A stretch of 64,000 bases of DNA from Eubacterium uniforme (GCF_900167115.1 NZ_FUXZ01000006.1:48528-112527); one strand, 5' to 3'. Positions 44,551 to 52,868 are shown, counted from the first letter of the stretch. The notes: a model not told the origin generated them from the sequence alone. Program-made: numbers and translations.

Positions 44551-45603
44551 CTATCGAATATTGAAATAATAACCTAAAAGAAATACCTTCTCACCACTCT
44601 TTGGAGTACTAGCATTTTCTTTAATATTCTCTACATACTCAACTTCATTATTATCGCCAATATTTGTAATTCTATAAATGTGTTCTTTATCAATTGCATA
44701 CTGACCAAGTTTATAATTTATATTTGAATTAACATTAGCAAAACGATTTCTTCCATCAATTCCTATAATCTTAGTTTTCTTAAATGCTTCATTTCCTGTA
44801 AAATCAACAGTTGAATTACTAACTATCATTCTATTAGCCTTAAAACAATATGAATATTCTTCATCAGGAAATTTTAACTGAGATTTAGTTGCACCACTAT
44901 ATTTCATAGCCATATTACTATTCAAAATTCTAACCTGTGAAGATGCTATAGCAAATTCTTCATAATTACGTTCATCAAGACTACCATTCTTATCAAGATC
45001 ATAAATTTCCGGACGGAATGTTTTATCAACTACAACATTATCAAATGTAATATCAATAGATTCAAAACATACATTGTTAAGCTTTATATTCTTAATTTTT
45101 TCACTAACAAGTGCGTTTATCTTACAAGATTCACGATTAGCATTTCTCTTAGCTATATATGAATTTGTACACATTCTTGCATTTGCTCCATCACCTTCGA
45201 TATTTAAAATACAGTCACAATACATATTTGTACCAAGTTTTAAATCGCCCTTAACCTTAACTGTAATTTCACTAGTGAGGTGAGAGTGACGCTCATTTTT
45301 TATTTCTTCCTCTGAGTATTTTGACTCATCGAAATAATCAAGATGAATATCGCCTACGGTATCAAAGTTTTCTAAAGTTAATACCTTGTTTTCTTCATTC
45401 CAAGTTACACCACGGAAATAACCTGTATCCATATATTGGATTTTCTGTTTGCCAGTTTTTTCATCAATAGATTCAATAACAGGTCTCCTCTTAATCACTC
45501 CATCTGAAGCACTAACACTCGTACTTTTTTCTCCAGTTCCAACCATCATGCTGCAAGCTACTGCTGTTACTGCAAGCACTGCACTCATTTTTAAAATTTT
45601 CAT
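44551..45603 (-). CDS. Secreted beta-helix-like protein, LRR-less paralogue
   Basis: The protein is 350 residues with GAAAGGA upstream. The signal peptide is MKILKMSAVLAVTAVACSMMVGTGEKST..., cleaved near VSAS. The middle is collinear with 43013 and 45761: RRPVIESIDEKTGKQKIQYMDTGYFRGVTWNEENKVLTLENFDTVGDIHLDYFDESKY, then strands such as ITVKVKGDLKLGTNMYCDCILNIEGDG. It ends at GEKVFLLGYYFNIR without the LRR/Lys-rich tail. A segment DLDKNGSLDERNYEEF matches an EF-hand-type calcium-binding loop (D-x-D-x-N-G-x-L-D). Function is unknown; secretion is well supported. Confidence 0.8.
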   Translation of the reverse strand: MKILKMSAVLAVTAVACSMMVGTGEKSTSVSASDGVIKRRPVIESIDEKTGKQKIQYMDTGYFRGVTWNEENKVLTLENFDTVGDIHLDYFDESKYSEEEIKNERHSHLTSEITVKVKGDLKLGTNMYCDCILNIEGDGANARMCTNSYIAKRNANRESCKINALVSEKIKNIKLNNVCFESIDITFDNVVVDKTFRPEIYDLDKNGSLDERNYEEFAIASSQVRILNSNMAMKYSGATKSQLKFPDEEYSYCFKANRMIVSNSTVDFTGNEAFKKTKIIGIDGRNRFANVNSNINYKLGQYAIDKEHIYRITNIGDNNEVEYVENIKENASTPKSGEKVFLLGYYFNIR

Positions 45604-45684
45604 TTTTTTATTCCTTTCGTCTTCTTTTTTCTCCCCTTATTTTTCTTATTTTTTCTCCTTTCCTTTTGTATTTTTTTATGCATA

Positions 45685-45727
45685 AATCGTCACAGGTTCA
45701 TGCTAATGCACTTTACCCGTGACGATT
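45685..45727 (-). terminator. Hairpin of the ATCG-C/T-CAC family
   Basis: Arms AATCGTCAC (45685-45693) and GTGACGATT (45719-45727), perfectly paired around a 25-base loop. It lies after the 45761 gene and before 45603. The arms match the stems at 46950, 47189, 48364 and 50465. Confidence 0.6.
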
Positions 45728-45760
45728 GGCATTTAAAGATTATCACTCAAATTTTATTCT

Positions 45761-46795
45761 TTATTTAACCTTAAAAGTATATCCAAAGACTACGATCTTA
45801 TCTGTTGGTGCTTCGCTATTATTACTCTCTGAATTTCCATTATATTTAACGCTGCCGTTACTTCTTGTTCCTGTAATTATATAAATATCCTTTCCTTCAT
45901 GTATGTACTGTCCCACTTTATATCCAATATGTGTTCTTTCCTGTACACATTTATTAATTGGTGCGCCATAGAAAGGTTCAACTGCAACAACCTTAAATGC
46001 TTCACGACCATAGAATTCAATATCTGAATCTCGAAGAGTGAATTTAGGTGCCCAAAAAGCTGGTGAAGTAAAAGCATCATTAGATTTCAACTGGTTTTTT
46101 GTAGGAGTTGCATATCTAATATTCATATCGCAATTATTAATTTCGATTGATTTATTTGCACTAGCAAAATACTCATAATAAATTTCATTTTTATCATTCA
46201 CGTATGGTTTAAGCATTCTATCTACTTTTACATTTTTAAATGTAATTGTATTTGCTCCAAAATAAAAATCTTCAACCTGAATATTCTTTACAGTCATCTT
46301 ATTAGCATTTACCCAGCATGATTCACTATTATTTTTTTCTTTTGTAACCTTTTGGTTTGCAACAAGCTTAGCTTTTTTATCTACACCTTCAATAATCATT
46401 CTACAATCACTATGGATTTCTGCGCCAAACTTACACTTACCTTTTACTTTTACTGTAATAACATCCTTTAAATGATTCTTCTTATCTTTCTTAACTTGTT
46501 TCTTAGAGTATTTCTTATAATCTTTTTTATTATAATAATCTAAGTATATGTCTCCTCTGTTTTCGTAATTATCAAGTGTTAAAGTTTTGGTCTTTGCATC
46601 CCATGTTGCTCCATCAACATGACCATTCTTAATAAAACGTACCTTGTTCTCTCCCGTCTCTGCATCCTGGTATTCAATTACCGGTGTTCTTTCTACAAGA
46701 TCAGCCGCATTAACTGCTACCTTGTTAACTCCTGTTCCGATTAATAATCCAAATGTCGCAACTGCGAACATAGTACTAATTTTTTTAATTCTCAT
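45761..46795 (-). CDS. Secreted beta-helix-like protein, LRR-less paralogue
   Basis: The protein is 344 residues with AAAGGA upstream. The signal peptide is MRIKKISTMFAVATFGLLIGTGVNKVAVNAAD. It shares ERTPVIEYQDAETGENKVRFIKNGHVDGATWDAKTKTLTLDNYENRGDIYLDYYNKKDYKKY and ITVKVKGKCKFGAEIHSDCRMIIEGVD with its neighbours, and the same end (IVVFGYTFKVK) as 44551. It is therefore a tandem duplicate of 44551, with about the same length and no LRR tail. The conserved core repeats the pattern L-T-L-D-N-x-x-x-x-G-x-I-x-L-D-Y. A role at the cell surface is inferred only from the signal peptide. Confidence 0.8.
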   Translation of the reverse strand: MRIKKISTMFAVATFGLLIGTGVNKVAVNAADLVERTPVIEYQDAETGENKVRFIKNGHVDGATWDAKTKTLTLDNYENRGDIYLDYYNKKDYKKYSKKQVKKDKKNHLKDVITVKVKGKCKFGAEIHSDCRMIIEGVDKKAKLVANQKVTKEKNNSESCWVNANKMTVKNIQVEDFYFGANTITFKNVKVDRMLKPYVNDKNEIYYEYFASANKSIEINNCDMNIRYATPTKNQLKSNDAFTSPAFWAPKFTLRDSDIEFYGREAFKVVAVEPFYGAPINKCVQERTHIGYKVGQYIHEGKDIYIITGTRSNGSVKYNGNSESNNSEAPTDKIVVFGYTFKVK

Positions 46796-46949
46796 TTTTC
46801 CTTTTTCCTTTCTTTTCCTCTTAATATTTTCTTTTGCTTTTTTCTCTTTTTCTACACTAATTCAATCCTCTTTTTTAATTCTTTTTCTCCTTATTTTTCT
46901 TTTCTTAACTTTTCTCCTTTCTCTATGCAATTTCTACTAGTTTTTTCTT

Positions 46950-47006
46950 TTACATTAATCGCCACAAAGTCCACGCCAAAGCGCTTCCCCTGCGGCAATC
47001 GACGTA
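46950..47006. terminator. Hairpin in the 46796-47261 gap (first of two)
   Basis: Imperfect 17-bp stem beginning TTACATTAATCGCCACA (46950-46966) and ending TGCGGCAATCGACGTAA (46990-47006), with four wobbles and one mismatch. The 466-bp gap between the 45761 start and the 47262 stop contains this hairpin, the one at 47189-47232 and polypyrimidine/AT-rich sequence, but no gene. Confidence 0.5.
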
Positions 47007-47188
47007 AAAAGGAACGCTCTTTTCCTAGTTCCAAATTTTTCCATGTATTTATTTAAATAAATTAAATAAAATCTTTTTTGTATCCCTTAACCTCTTCACT
47101 ATAAATACACACCAACTTACTAAATGGTCACATAGGAAATCTAAATTTTTTTAAATAAATTTATTTAGGCATAAATTTAGACAAACAA

Positions 47189-47232
47189 AAATCGCCACAA
47201 ACAAAGCGTTTAACACTTCGTCTGTGACGATT
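47189..47232 (-). terminator. Hairpin in the 46796-47261 gap (second of two)
   Basis: Arms AAATCGCCACA and TGTGACGATT around an AAACAAAGCG...CTTCG loop, 30 bp downstream of the 47262 stop. Same family as the other ATCGC hairpins; it likely ends the 47262 transcript. Confidence 0.6.
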
Positions 47233-47261
47233 AAAACTTTAAATGTTTTTTGGAAATTTCC

Positions 47262-48263
47262 TTAAATACTGAATTTCTTTAATCCAGATTTTCTAATAAG
47301 TTTTTTGTATGCTTTCTTATTATCACTTGAAATTGTAAATTTAATCTTCTTACCCTTAGTAGCAAATGCCTTCTTACCAATTTTAGTAAGTACATCAGAC
47401 TTTATTACAACCTTAGTAAGCTTCTTACATCCATAAAATGACTTAGCACCAATTGTTTTAATATACGAATTAATAGTAACTTTTCTAAGTTTCTTATTGT
47501 TTTTAAAAGCATTTGCTCCAATTGAGTTAACAGAATAGTTAATGCCTCCAAACTTCACTGTTTCAGCAATATCCATAGTCTTAAATTTCTTTTTAGCTTT
47601 AACTACTTCTACTTCGCCAACCTTGTTGTAAGCAGCTTTTGTTTTAACCTTGTATACATACTTGCCATCTGTAATAGTAGAACCTACTTCAGCAACATTT
47701 GTAAATAAATCGCTATTGTCAAAAACCTTGCCTTCTTCAAGTTTTCCTAGAGGAACAGTTGAAAAAATCAAATCCTCATCCATAAAGCAACCATTAATAT
47801 ATATAGCCGCATCATCATTATAACCAGCTACAACTTTAGTATTACATGTTGCCTTAAAATCTAAAACCATGGAATAAACAACAACAATAACAATATTTGG
47901 ATTATAACCATAATATTTACCATTTTCAAATTTTTCATCCGGTTTCATAACAGTATATTTTTTACCGTCATTTGAAACCATCCAAGCTGAATACTCTTTA
48001 GCCTTCTTTAATTCTTCCAATTGCTTTTCTAATTCTGCAATGAATGTAGCACTGAATGCTCCTGCTGGGTCAGAAGTAATAGTAACATCACTAAGTTCTC
48101 CTGCAGTTTTTCCAGCAACTGGATTCTTTGGATATTCAAAGTATATGTTTTTTAACATAGCTCCCTTTTTTGAATTGCCCTTTGCATAAGCTTCTGTTCC
48201 ACCTACAAAACCAAGTTCCACAATCATCACAAGTGCTAAAAGCACCGACATAATTTTTTTCAA
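47262..48263 (-). CDS. Secreted protein with BspA-type LRR tail
   Basis: The protein is 333 residues. It most likely starts at a TTG (48263) placed 7 bp after AGGAGG; an ATG lies four codons later. The signal peptide MKKIMSVLLALVMIVELGFVGGTEAYAK is followed by a beta domain (YFEYPKNPVAGKTAGELSDVTITSDPAGAFSATF) shared with the next gene, then TITDGKYVYKVKTKAAYNKVGEVEV and the LRR_5-type units NAFKNNKKLRKVTIN and SFYGCKKLTKVVIKS with a Lys-rich end. It shares the -TDGKYVYKV- to tail portion with the left-hand group. Surface location is inferred. Confidence 0.8.
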   Translation of the reverse strand: MKKIMSVLLALVMIVELGFVGGTEAYAKGNSKKGAMLKNIYFEYPKNPVAGKTAGELSDVTITSDPAGAFSATFIAELEKQLEELKKAKEYSAWMVSNDGKKYTVMKPDEKFENGKYYGYNPNIVIVVVYSMVLDFKATCNTKVVAGYNDDAAIYINGCFMDEDLIFSTVPLGKLEEGKVFDNSDLFTNVAEVGSTITDGKYVYKVKTKAAYNKVGEVEVVKAKKKFKTMDIAETVKFGGINYSVNSIGANAFKNNKKLRKVTINSYIKTIGAKSFYGCKKLTKVVIKSDVLTKIGKKAFATKGKKIKFTISSDNKKAYKKLIRKSGLKKFSI

Positions 48264-48363
48264 TTTTCTACCTCCTAGTAAAAATTTTAGTCTATAATAA
48301 ATACTAGCCCATTATACCACCATTTAATATATTGTAAAAGTTTTATATAACTTTACGCTAAAT

Positions 48364-48415
48364 AAAAAACGCCGCAAAGTATATATAACATATAACTTTG
48401 CGACGAAATTTTTTT
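48364..48415 (-). terminator. Terminator after the 48417 gene
   Basis: Stem CGCCGCAAAGT/ACTTTGCGACG with an AT-rich centre and A-run/T-run flanks, directly after the 48417 stop. Member of the ATCGCCRCAAAG hairpin family. Confidence 0.75.
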
Positions 48416-48416
48416 A

Positions 48417-50189
48417 TTATTTTACTTTATACTTATTAGTCTTTGCACCCTTTAAAAGTTTCTTATAAGCTTTCTTTTTCTTCTTAGGAACAGTGAATGT
48501 TATCTTCTTTCCCTTCTTTCTGTAGAAAGCTTTCTTACCAACTTTTTTAAGAATCTTTGATTTAATGTTTACACTCTTAAGACTTGTACATCCAAAGAAT
48601 GCCTTAGCACCAATCTTCTTAACATTCTTACCAATAACAACCTTCTTAAGTTTCTTGTTATTCATGAATGCTTTTGCCTTAATTGATGTAACTTTATATG
48701 TTAAACCATCAATAGCAACTGTATCAGAAATGACAACTGATTTTGCATTCTTGTTTTTGATTTCGCTAATTTCAACTTCGCCTGGAGTATTTGCTGAAGC
48801 TTTAGTTATAACCTTATAACTGCACTTGCCATCAGAAATAACTGCACCTACTTCAGGAACCTTAACTTCATCCTTCTTTACTTCAGTTTTAGGAGCTTCT
48901 TTCTTTTTAGCAGTAAATACACGAGCAACACCAAACATTGCTACTGTTGCATCATATTTTACTTCCTCTCCATTAATGAAATATTTAGCTCCTGACTTGA
49001 TTTCGCAACCTTTTTTACCTGTATATGAAGTTATAACTTGATACTGTTTACCTTCTTCAAATGTATCAGTTTCCTTCATCTTCGTATCATATTTTTTAGT
49101 TGTCTCATTATATGCATACCATTCAACTGATCTTGTCCAACCAGGTAAAAGTAAACCTTCTAATTTATCCTTATCTTCACCAACAAATTCTAATGAATAG
49201 TCTGGTTTTTCACCTGCAACTGGTTCCTTAACTTTCATTTCAACCTTAGAAATAGTGCCTTTTAACTGGCCAAAATCCATAACTAAATAATCTTCAGAAT
49301 CTTTATCTAAAGGAACATTATTTACATATAACACTACATTTTCAGAAAAATTAGTTACTACATTTTCATCGGCCACATCGTCAAAAAATGCCGTTGGTAT
49401 CAATACTGCCATAAAGAAGAAAAGTGGATTATATCTATAATACTTTCCATATTCAAATTTTTCTCCACAAAGCATTGTTCTATATTCTTTACCATCTTCA
49501 GATACTTCCCAAATTGAATCATCAGAATCTGTTCCTAGTGAACTATCTGTAAGAGTATCTAAAATATCTTTTTTAAATGCACCTGCAGGATCTGAATCAA
49601 AATAAAATTTACTTAATTCTCCAGCTGTTTTCCCAACTACTGGTTCCTTTGCAACATTTAGATAAATACCTGTTACTGCTGATCCACATTTATATACTGT
49701 TGTCATACCTACTGCTTCATAATCATTCCAAAAAGTAATATCTAAGATACGACCAAACTTGTTAGTACAATAGTATTCATCTTCACTTGGAACTTCAAAT
49801 CCTGCATTTGACTCAACTCTTACATATGAAGCATAGATTTTACCCTTAATAAATGTTTCAGTTTCAGTCATTTCTCTCCAATCAGAAACATTCCATCCAG
49901 TAATACTAGTTGTATCAACATTTGAGTTTCCTTTATACGTATACCACTTTGTTTCCTTATCATCTACATAATATGCGCCATCAAATGTTTTATCTCCTTC
50001 TTCAATTCCTTCAACAGAAAAATAACCATTATAAATAGGCTTATTTCCATGTGCAGGTTGTGTTGCAACAATTTTCATAGCAGGTGCCACTTTAACTGGA
50101 TCCGCATGAACTTTTACATCATTAACAACACCTAATTCTAATGTCATAACACATGCTAATGCCGTTGCCATTAATTTTTTAATTTTCAT
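48417..50189 (-). CDS. Secreted multi-domain protein with BspA-type LRR tail
   Basis: The protein is 590 residues with TTAGGAGG upstream. The signal peptide is MKIKKLMATALACVMTLELGVVNDVKVHAD. It appears to contain three copies of one beta module: YNGYFSVEGIEEGDKTFDGAYYVDDKETKWYTYKGN near 55, VAKEPVVGKTAGELSKFYFDSDPAGAF near 190 and VKEPVAGEKPDYSLEFVGEDKDKLEGLLLPGWTRSVEWYAYNETTKKYDT near 320. LRR_5 units (KAFMNNKKLKKVVIGKNVKKIG, FFGCTSLKSVNIKS) and a Lys-rich C-terminus follow. It is an extended relative of the 47262 protein. No cell-wall anchor was seen; function beyond surface display is not known. Confidence 0.8.
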   Translation of the reverse strand: MKIKKLMATALACVMTLELGVVNDVKVHADPVKVAPAMKIVATQPAHGNKPIYNGYFSVEGIEEGDKTFDGAYYVDDKETKWYTYKGNSNVDTTSITGWNVSDWREMTETETFIKGKIYASYVRVESNAGFEVPSEDEYYCTNKFGRILDITFWNDYEAVGMTTVYKCGSAVTGIYLNVAKEPVVGKTAGELSKFYFDSDPAGAFKKDILDTLTDSSLGTDSDDSIWEVSEDGKEYRTMLCGEKFEYGKYYRYNPLFFFMAVLIPTAFFDDVADENVVTNFSENVVLYVNNVPLDKDSEDYLVMDFGQLKGTISKVEMKVKEPVAGEKPDYSLEFVGEDKDKLEGLLLPGWTRSVEWYAYNETTKKYDTKMKETDTFEEGKQYQVITSYTGKKGCEIKSGAKYFINGEEVKYDATVAMFGVARVFTAKKKEAPKTEVKKDEVKVPEVGAVISDGKCSYKVITKASANTPGEVEISEIKNKNAKSVVISDTVAIDGLTYKVTSIKAKAFMNNKKLKKVVIGKNVKKIGAKAFFGCTSLKSVNIKSKILKKVGKKAFYRKKGKKITFTVPKKKKKAYKKLLKGAKTNKYKVK

Positions 50190-50411
50190 AAAACCTCCTA
50201 ATAATTAATTATTTTACTTTCCCATAACCCCTATACTCCTATCAAGATTCTTCCATATATTTTAATGGCTTATGCGGAAAATAATTACCTCATTAATCAG
50301 TATATCATACTATAAATCATATGAAATCCTTTATCTAAAATAATACTAAATATTTTTTTTAGTTTCCTAAAGTCCACGATTATATAAGCTTTATCTAAAA
50401 ATTCTTATAAT

Positions 50412-50510
50412 AAAAAAAGCCACCACAAAGCGTATTTATTATATACAACCTGCAATGGCTAAAAAATCGCCGCAAAGTGTATATAAAATCATATATACTT
50501 TGCGACGATA
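50412..50510 (-). terminator. Two tandem hairpins after the TerD-domain gene
   Basis: The first is AGCCA...TGGCT (50418-50460), weaker. The second, ATCGCCGCAAAGT/ACTTTGCGACGAT (50466-50509), is strong and lies 37 bp downstream of the 50547 stop. The 357-bp gap 50190-50546 holds these two and AT-rich sequence, no gene. Confidence 0.65.
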
Positions 50511-50546
50511 AATCTACATTATCATCTTATAGATTTTTGCACATTC

Positions 50547-52610
50547 TTATTCATTCATAAGAGCAATCATTTTTTCATGATCGTACTCTCTTATAATCGT
50601 TTTGCTACTATCAACATAAATAGATTTTTTATCAGTTACAATAACATCGGCATCCTCAATATTATATACAACTTCTGCTGCAAGCATTCTAAAGAACTTA
50701 TCCATATTCATGACATCAGTAATTCTAAATGCCTCAAGAATAAAAGTATTATCATTCGCTCCAGCAACTGCAGACTGACTTGATCTTGACATATTAAGCC
50801 AGATTAATTCTCTAGTTAATAAATCAATTCCAAAAAGGTACGCAAATCTGCTATCGCAATCTATAAGAAATGATGACTCAACAGTCTTTGGTTCATAGAT
50901 CTCACCAGAATTCACTTCGTCCCTCTGCATGAAACCAGCCTTGCAGAAACACTTAGAGAAATTCTTGTTACTAAAAACATTATCGCAGAATACCATATAT
51001 CTCATGTTTGGATATAATTTCTTCATTGCATTAATGTTTATGTCAAAGTATTCAGAACCACCATTGTAGCCACTAGTTTCATCTCCTGAGTATGTTATGG
51101 CATCTGACTGATTATTCCACATTGTTCTCCATGAGAACTCTGTAGCATTACCATTTTCATCAAAACCTATAACTGAAAGGTCAATATCATGAACCTTTTC
51201 CCAGTATGTAAAAGCTCTAACTACCTTACTGTTTCCAATACTTATTCTTGAACCTCTTGTAAGAACACCGAAACCTAAATTTGAAGTAGCCTCAGAAATT
51301 GGCAAAGCATAGTTTTTCATATTTGAATCAATATATACTTTTCCAAGTTTATTTTCAAACTTTTCTTTAAGTAATTTTTCTATATATGAAACTATGATTC
51401 GGGCATTCTCTTCATCAATGAAACTTTTTCTCTTAGCATATTCATTTTCTGTTTCTTTATGAACCTTCATAAGGTTGAACTTAGTAAATTTGAATACTCT
51501 TCTCATATTAAGTTCATCCACACTCTTATTTACATACTTAAATAAAAGCTGCAATAATACCAAACCATTTCTGCTATCAAGGTTTTCAAGAGTATATACA
51601 ACATCTTCCTTATTCTGACATCTACTTATAATGTAATTAAGATTTCTAAGAATAGCACCGCTACCCTTACCATTCTTCAATACATCAACAGCACTCTTAA
51701 TGTCCCCTTCATCCATCATTTTTTCAAATCTTGAGTACACAGAATTGTTACCAGCATTTCTCATGCAATCAACAAATTCCTTTGCATCCTCAGTCTTTGG
51801 AACATAATGAATGTGATGAAGTAAACCATTGAAAATCTTTTTCTTTTCATAACAGTTTACAATGTCGCAGTTGCCATTTGCTATAATCTCATCAATAACA
51901 TTAGTTATAAATTTTCTATCAACATTCTTTAAATTTAACTTCTTAATATTTGTATTTTTATAAACTTCAAAATTTAATTCATCAACAAGTTTTACAACAT
52001 CTGATAAATTAAGGAATTTAGCGAGTCTATAATCACGTGTGTTAAGCAATAACTTAACGCATGTATTCTTAGATGCAATTCTCTCAACATCAGCATTAAC
52101 TTCAGTAATATAAGCAAGCACAACGCTAAACTGAACATCGTTAAGTGGTCTTGTACCTGCAAGCATATTATCAACGTATTCTCCAAGTAAAGCATAAGCT
52201 TCCTTTTCACCTACAACCTTAAACTCTTTGATTTTCACATCTTCAGCAAATGCCACTCTCTCATAATCTTCTTCAAATCTTGAATGATCAGTTTCACTAA
52301 AATCACCCAAGCCATATGTCTTTAAGTAATGTAACATCTGATCAAATAAGAGTCTCTGCTTTGTAAGTTTTCTTACGCTTTTTGGAAAGCCTCTATAAAA
52401 TGGCTTTGGTACATCCACTCCAAGATTTCTTGAAGCATCTTCAATCATTTCCTTTGAAACTAATTCCATACCTGAAACAATCTTAATTCCGAAGAGATGG
52501 CCAAGTGCAACCATTGCTTCAAATCTTGTATCTTCGTTTGTATTCTGATTTTCATTAGTATTAACTAAAATTCTTTTTGTAAATAAGTAATCAATAAATA
52601 AAGTATTCAT
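50547..52610 (-). CDS. TerD-domain protein with long helical N-terminus, partner of the tRNA-like RNA locus
   Basis: The protein is 687 residues from ATG 52610 (MNTLFIDYLFTKRILV), chosen for GGAGGG just upstream. The N-terminal ~400 residues are almost all helical (FEAMVALGHLFGIK, LLFDQMLHYLKTYGLGDF, SAVDVLKNGKGSGAILRNLNYIISRCQNKED, LQLLFKYV), suggestive of HEAT-like or RNA-binding repeats. From about 440 the chain carries the TerD-like core: GKVYIDSNMKNYALP, TRGSRISIGNSKVVRAFTYWE, DIDLSVIGFDENGNATEFSW and YSGDETSGYNGGSEYFDI. It resembles a family of TerD proteins that also occurs near RtcB and WYL genes. In animal Ro60 and bacterial Rsr the Y-RNA-binding TROVE domain plays this part; I cannot show TROVE similarity here. 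It is read from the same strand just after the tRNA-like RNA, without an obvious promoter of its own. Confidence 0.7.
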   Translation of the reverse strand: MNTLFIDYLFTKRILVNTNENQNTNEDTRFEAMVALGHLFGIKIVSGMELVSKEMIEDASRNLGVDVPKPFYRGFPKSVRKLTKQRLLFDQMLHYLKTYGLGDFSETDHSRFEEDYERVAFAEDVKIKEFKVVGEKEAYALLGEYVDNMLAGTRPLNDVQFSVVLAYITEVNADVERIASKNTCVKLLLNTRDYRLAKFLNLSDVVKLVDELNFEVYKNTNIKKLNLKNVDRKFITNVIDEIIANGNCDIVNCYEKKKIFNGLLHHIHYVPKTEDAKEFVDCMRNAGNNSVYSRFEKMMDEGDIKSAVDVLKNGKGSGAILRNLNYIISRCQNKEDVVYTLENLDSRNGLVLLQLLFKYVNKSVDELNMRRVFKFTKFNLMKVHKETENEYAKRKSFIDEENARIIVSYIEKLLKEKFENKLGKVYIDSNMKNYALPISEATSNLGFGVLTRGSRISIGNSKVVRAFTYWEKVHDIDLSVIGFDENGNATEFSWRTMWNNQSDAITYSGDETSGYNGGSEYFDININAMKKLYPNMRYMVFCDNVFSNKNFSKCFCKAGFMQRDEVNSGEIYEPKTVESSFLIDCDSRFAYLFGIDLLTRELIWLNMSRSSQSAVAGANDNTFILEAFRITDVMNMDKFFRMLAAEVVYNIEDADVIVTDKKSIYVDSSKTIIREYDHEKMIALMNE

Positions 52611-52689
52611 GTTTCCCTCCAAATAATATGTAATTGTCGGACTATGTAACCTAACATATTGGACTCTAGAAGTAAGCCCGACTAGCTAT

Positions 52690-52811
52690 ATTTGACTTAA
52701 CGTATTATCACATTATTCCTGTGCTCTACCAACTGAGCTACAGATGCATTGCACCTGGTCGGATTCGAACCGACGACACCAACAAGCAGTAAATGTAACT
52801 AGCTGTCAAAT
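52690..52811 (-). ncRNA. tRNA-like non-coding RNA, circularly permuted (YrlA-type Y RNA)
   Basis: On the minus strand, in order: outer helix strand ATTTGAC (52805-52811), helix strand TTACATT, anticodon-stem-like CTTGT (52782-52786), a GGTGTC spacer, T-arm GTCGG-TTCGAAT-CCGAC (52758-52774), acceptor 3' strand CAGGTGC (52751-52757), triloop AAT, acceptor 5' strand GCATCTG (52741-52747), TA, D-arm GCTCAGTTGGTAGAGC with 4-bp stem (52723-52738), ACAGG (52718-52722), AATGTGA and GTCAAAT (52690-52696). All helices pair: acceptor 7 bp with one G-U, T-stem 5, D-stem 4, anticodon-like 5 with one G-U, then 7 and 7 bp. So acceptor, D- and T-arms are those of a canonical bacterial tRNA, but the acceptor is sealed and the 5' and 3' ends are where the anticodon arm would be. 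That matches the tRNA-mimic domain of YrlA-type Y RNAs. It lies between a WYL gene and the TerD gene. Confidence 0.75.
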
Positions 52812-52846
52812 CTTATGGCCTTATGATAACAAACTCCTAAAATTTA

Positions 52847-52868
52847 ATCACGGAAAAAAAGTTGCGAA
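52847..52868 (-). promoter_or_regulatory. 22-bp motif upstream of the tRNA-like RNA, shared with rtcB
   Basis: The minus-strand sequence TTCGCAAC-T7-CCGTGAT is identical to 56580-56601 upstream of rtcB. It ends 36 bp before the predicted RNA structure and follows a terminator, so it is most likely the promoter/activator site of the RNA. It does not match the usual sigma-A consensus. Confidence 0.65.

Noticed and set aside
52718..52786. Standard tRNA gene, or two adjacent partial tRNA genes
   Set aside because: The T-arm/acceptor 3' part precedes the acceptor 5'/D-arm part, and only three bases separate them, so no linear cloverleaf with an anticodon loop forms. Two separate half genes would not be expected to have a perfectly complementary acceptor stem plus extra outer helices that also pair.
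52847..52868. Sigma-54 promoter (GG-N10-GC in CACGG...TTGCG on the plus strand)
   Set aside because: Both copies would fire away from rtcB and the RNA, into the 3' ends of neighbouring genes. The spacing fits but the orientation does not. Kept as an activator or promoter motif for the minus strand.
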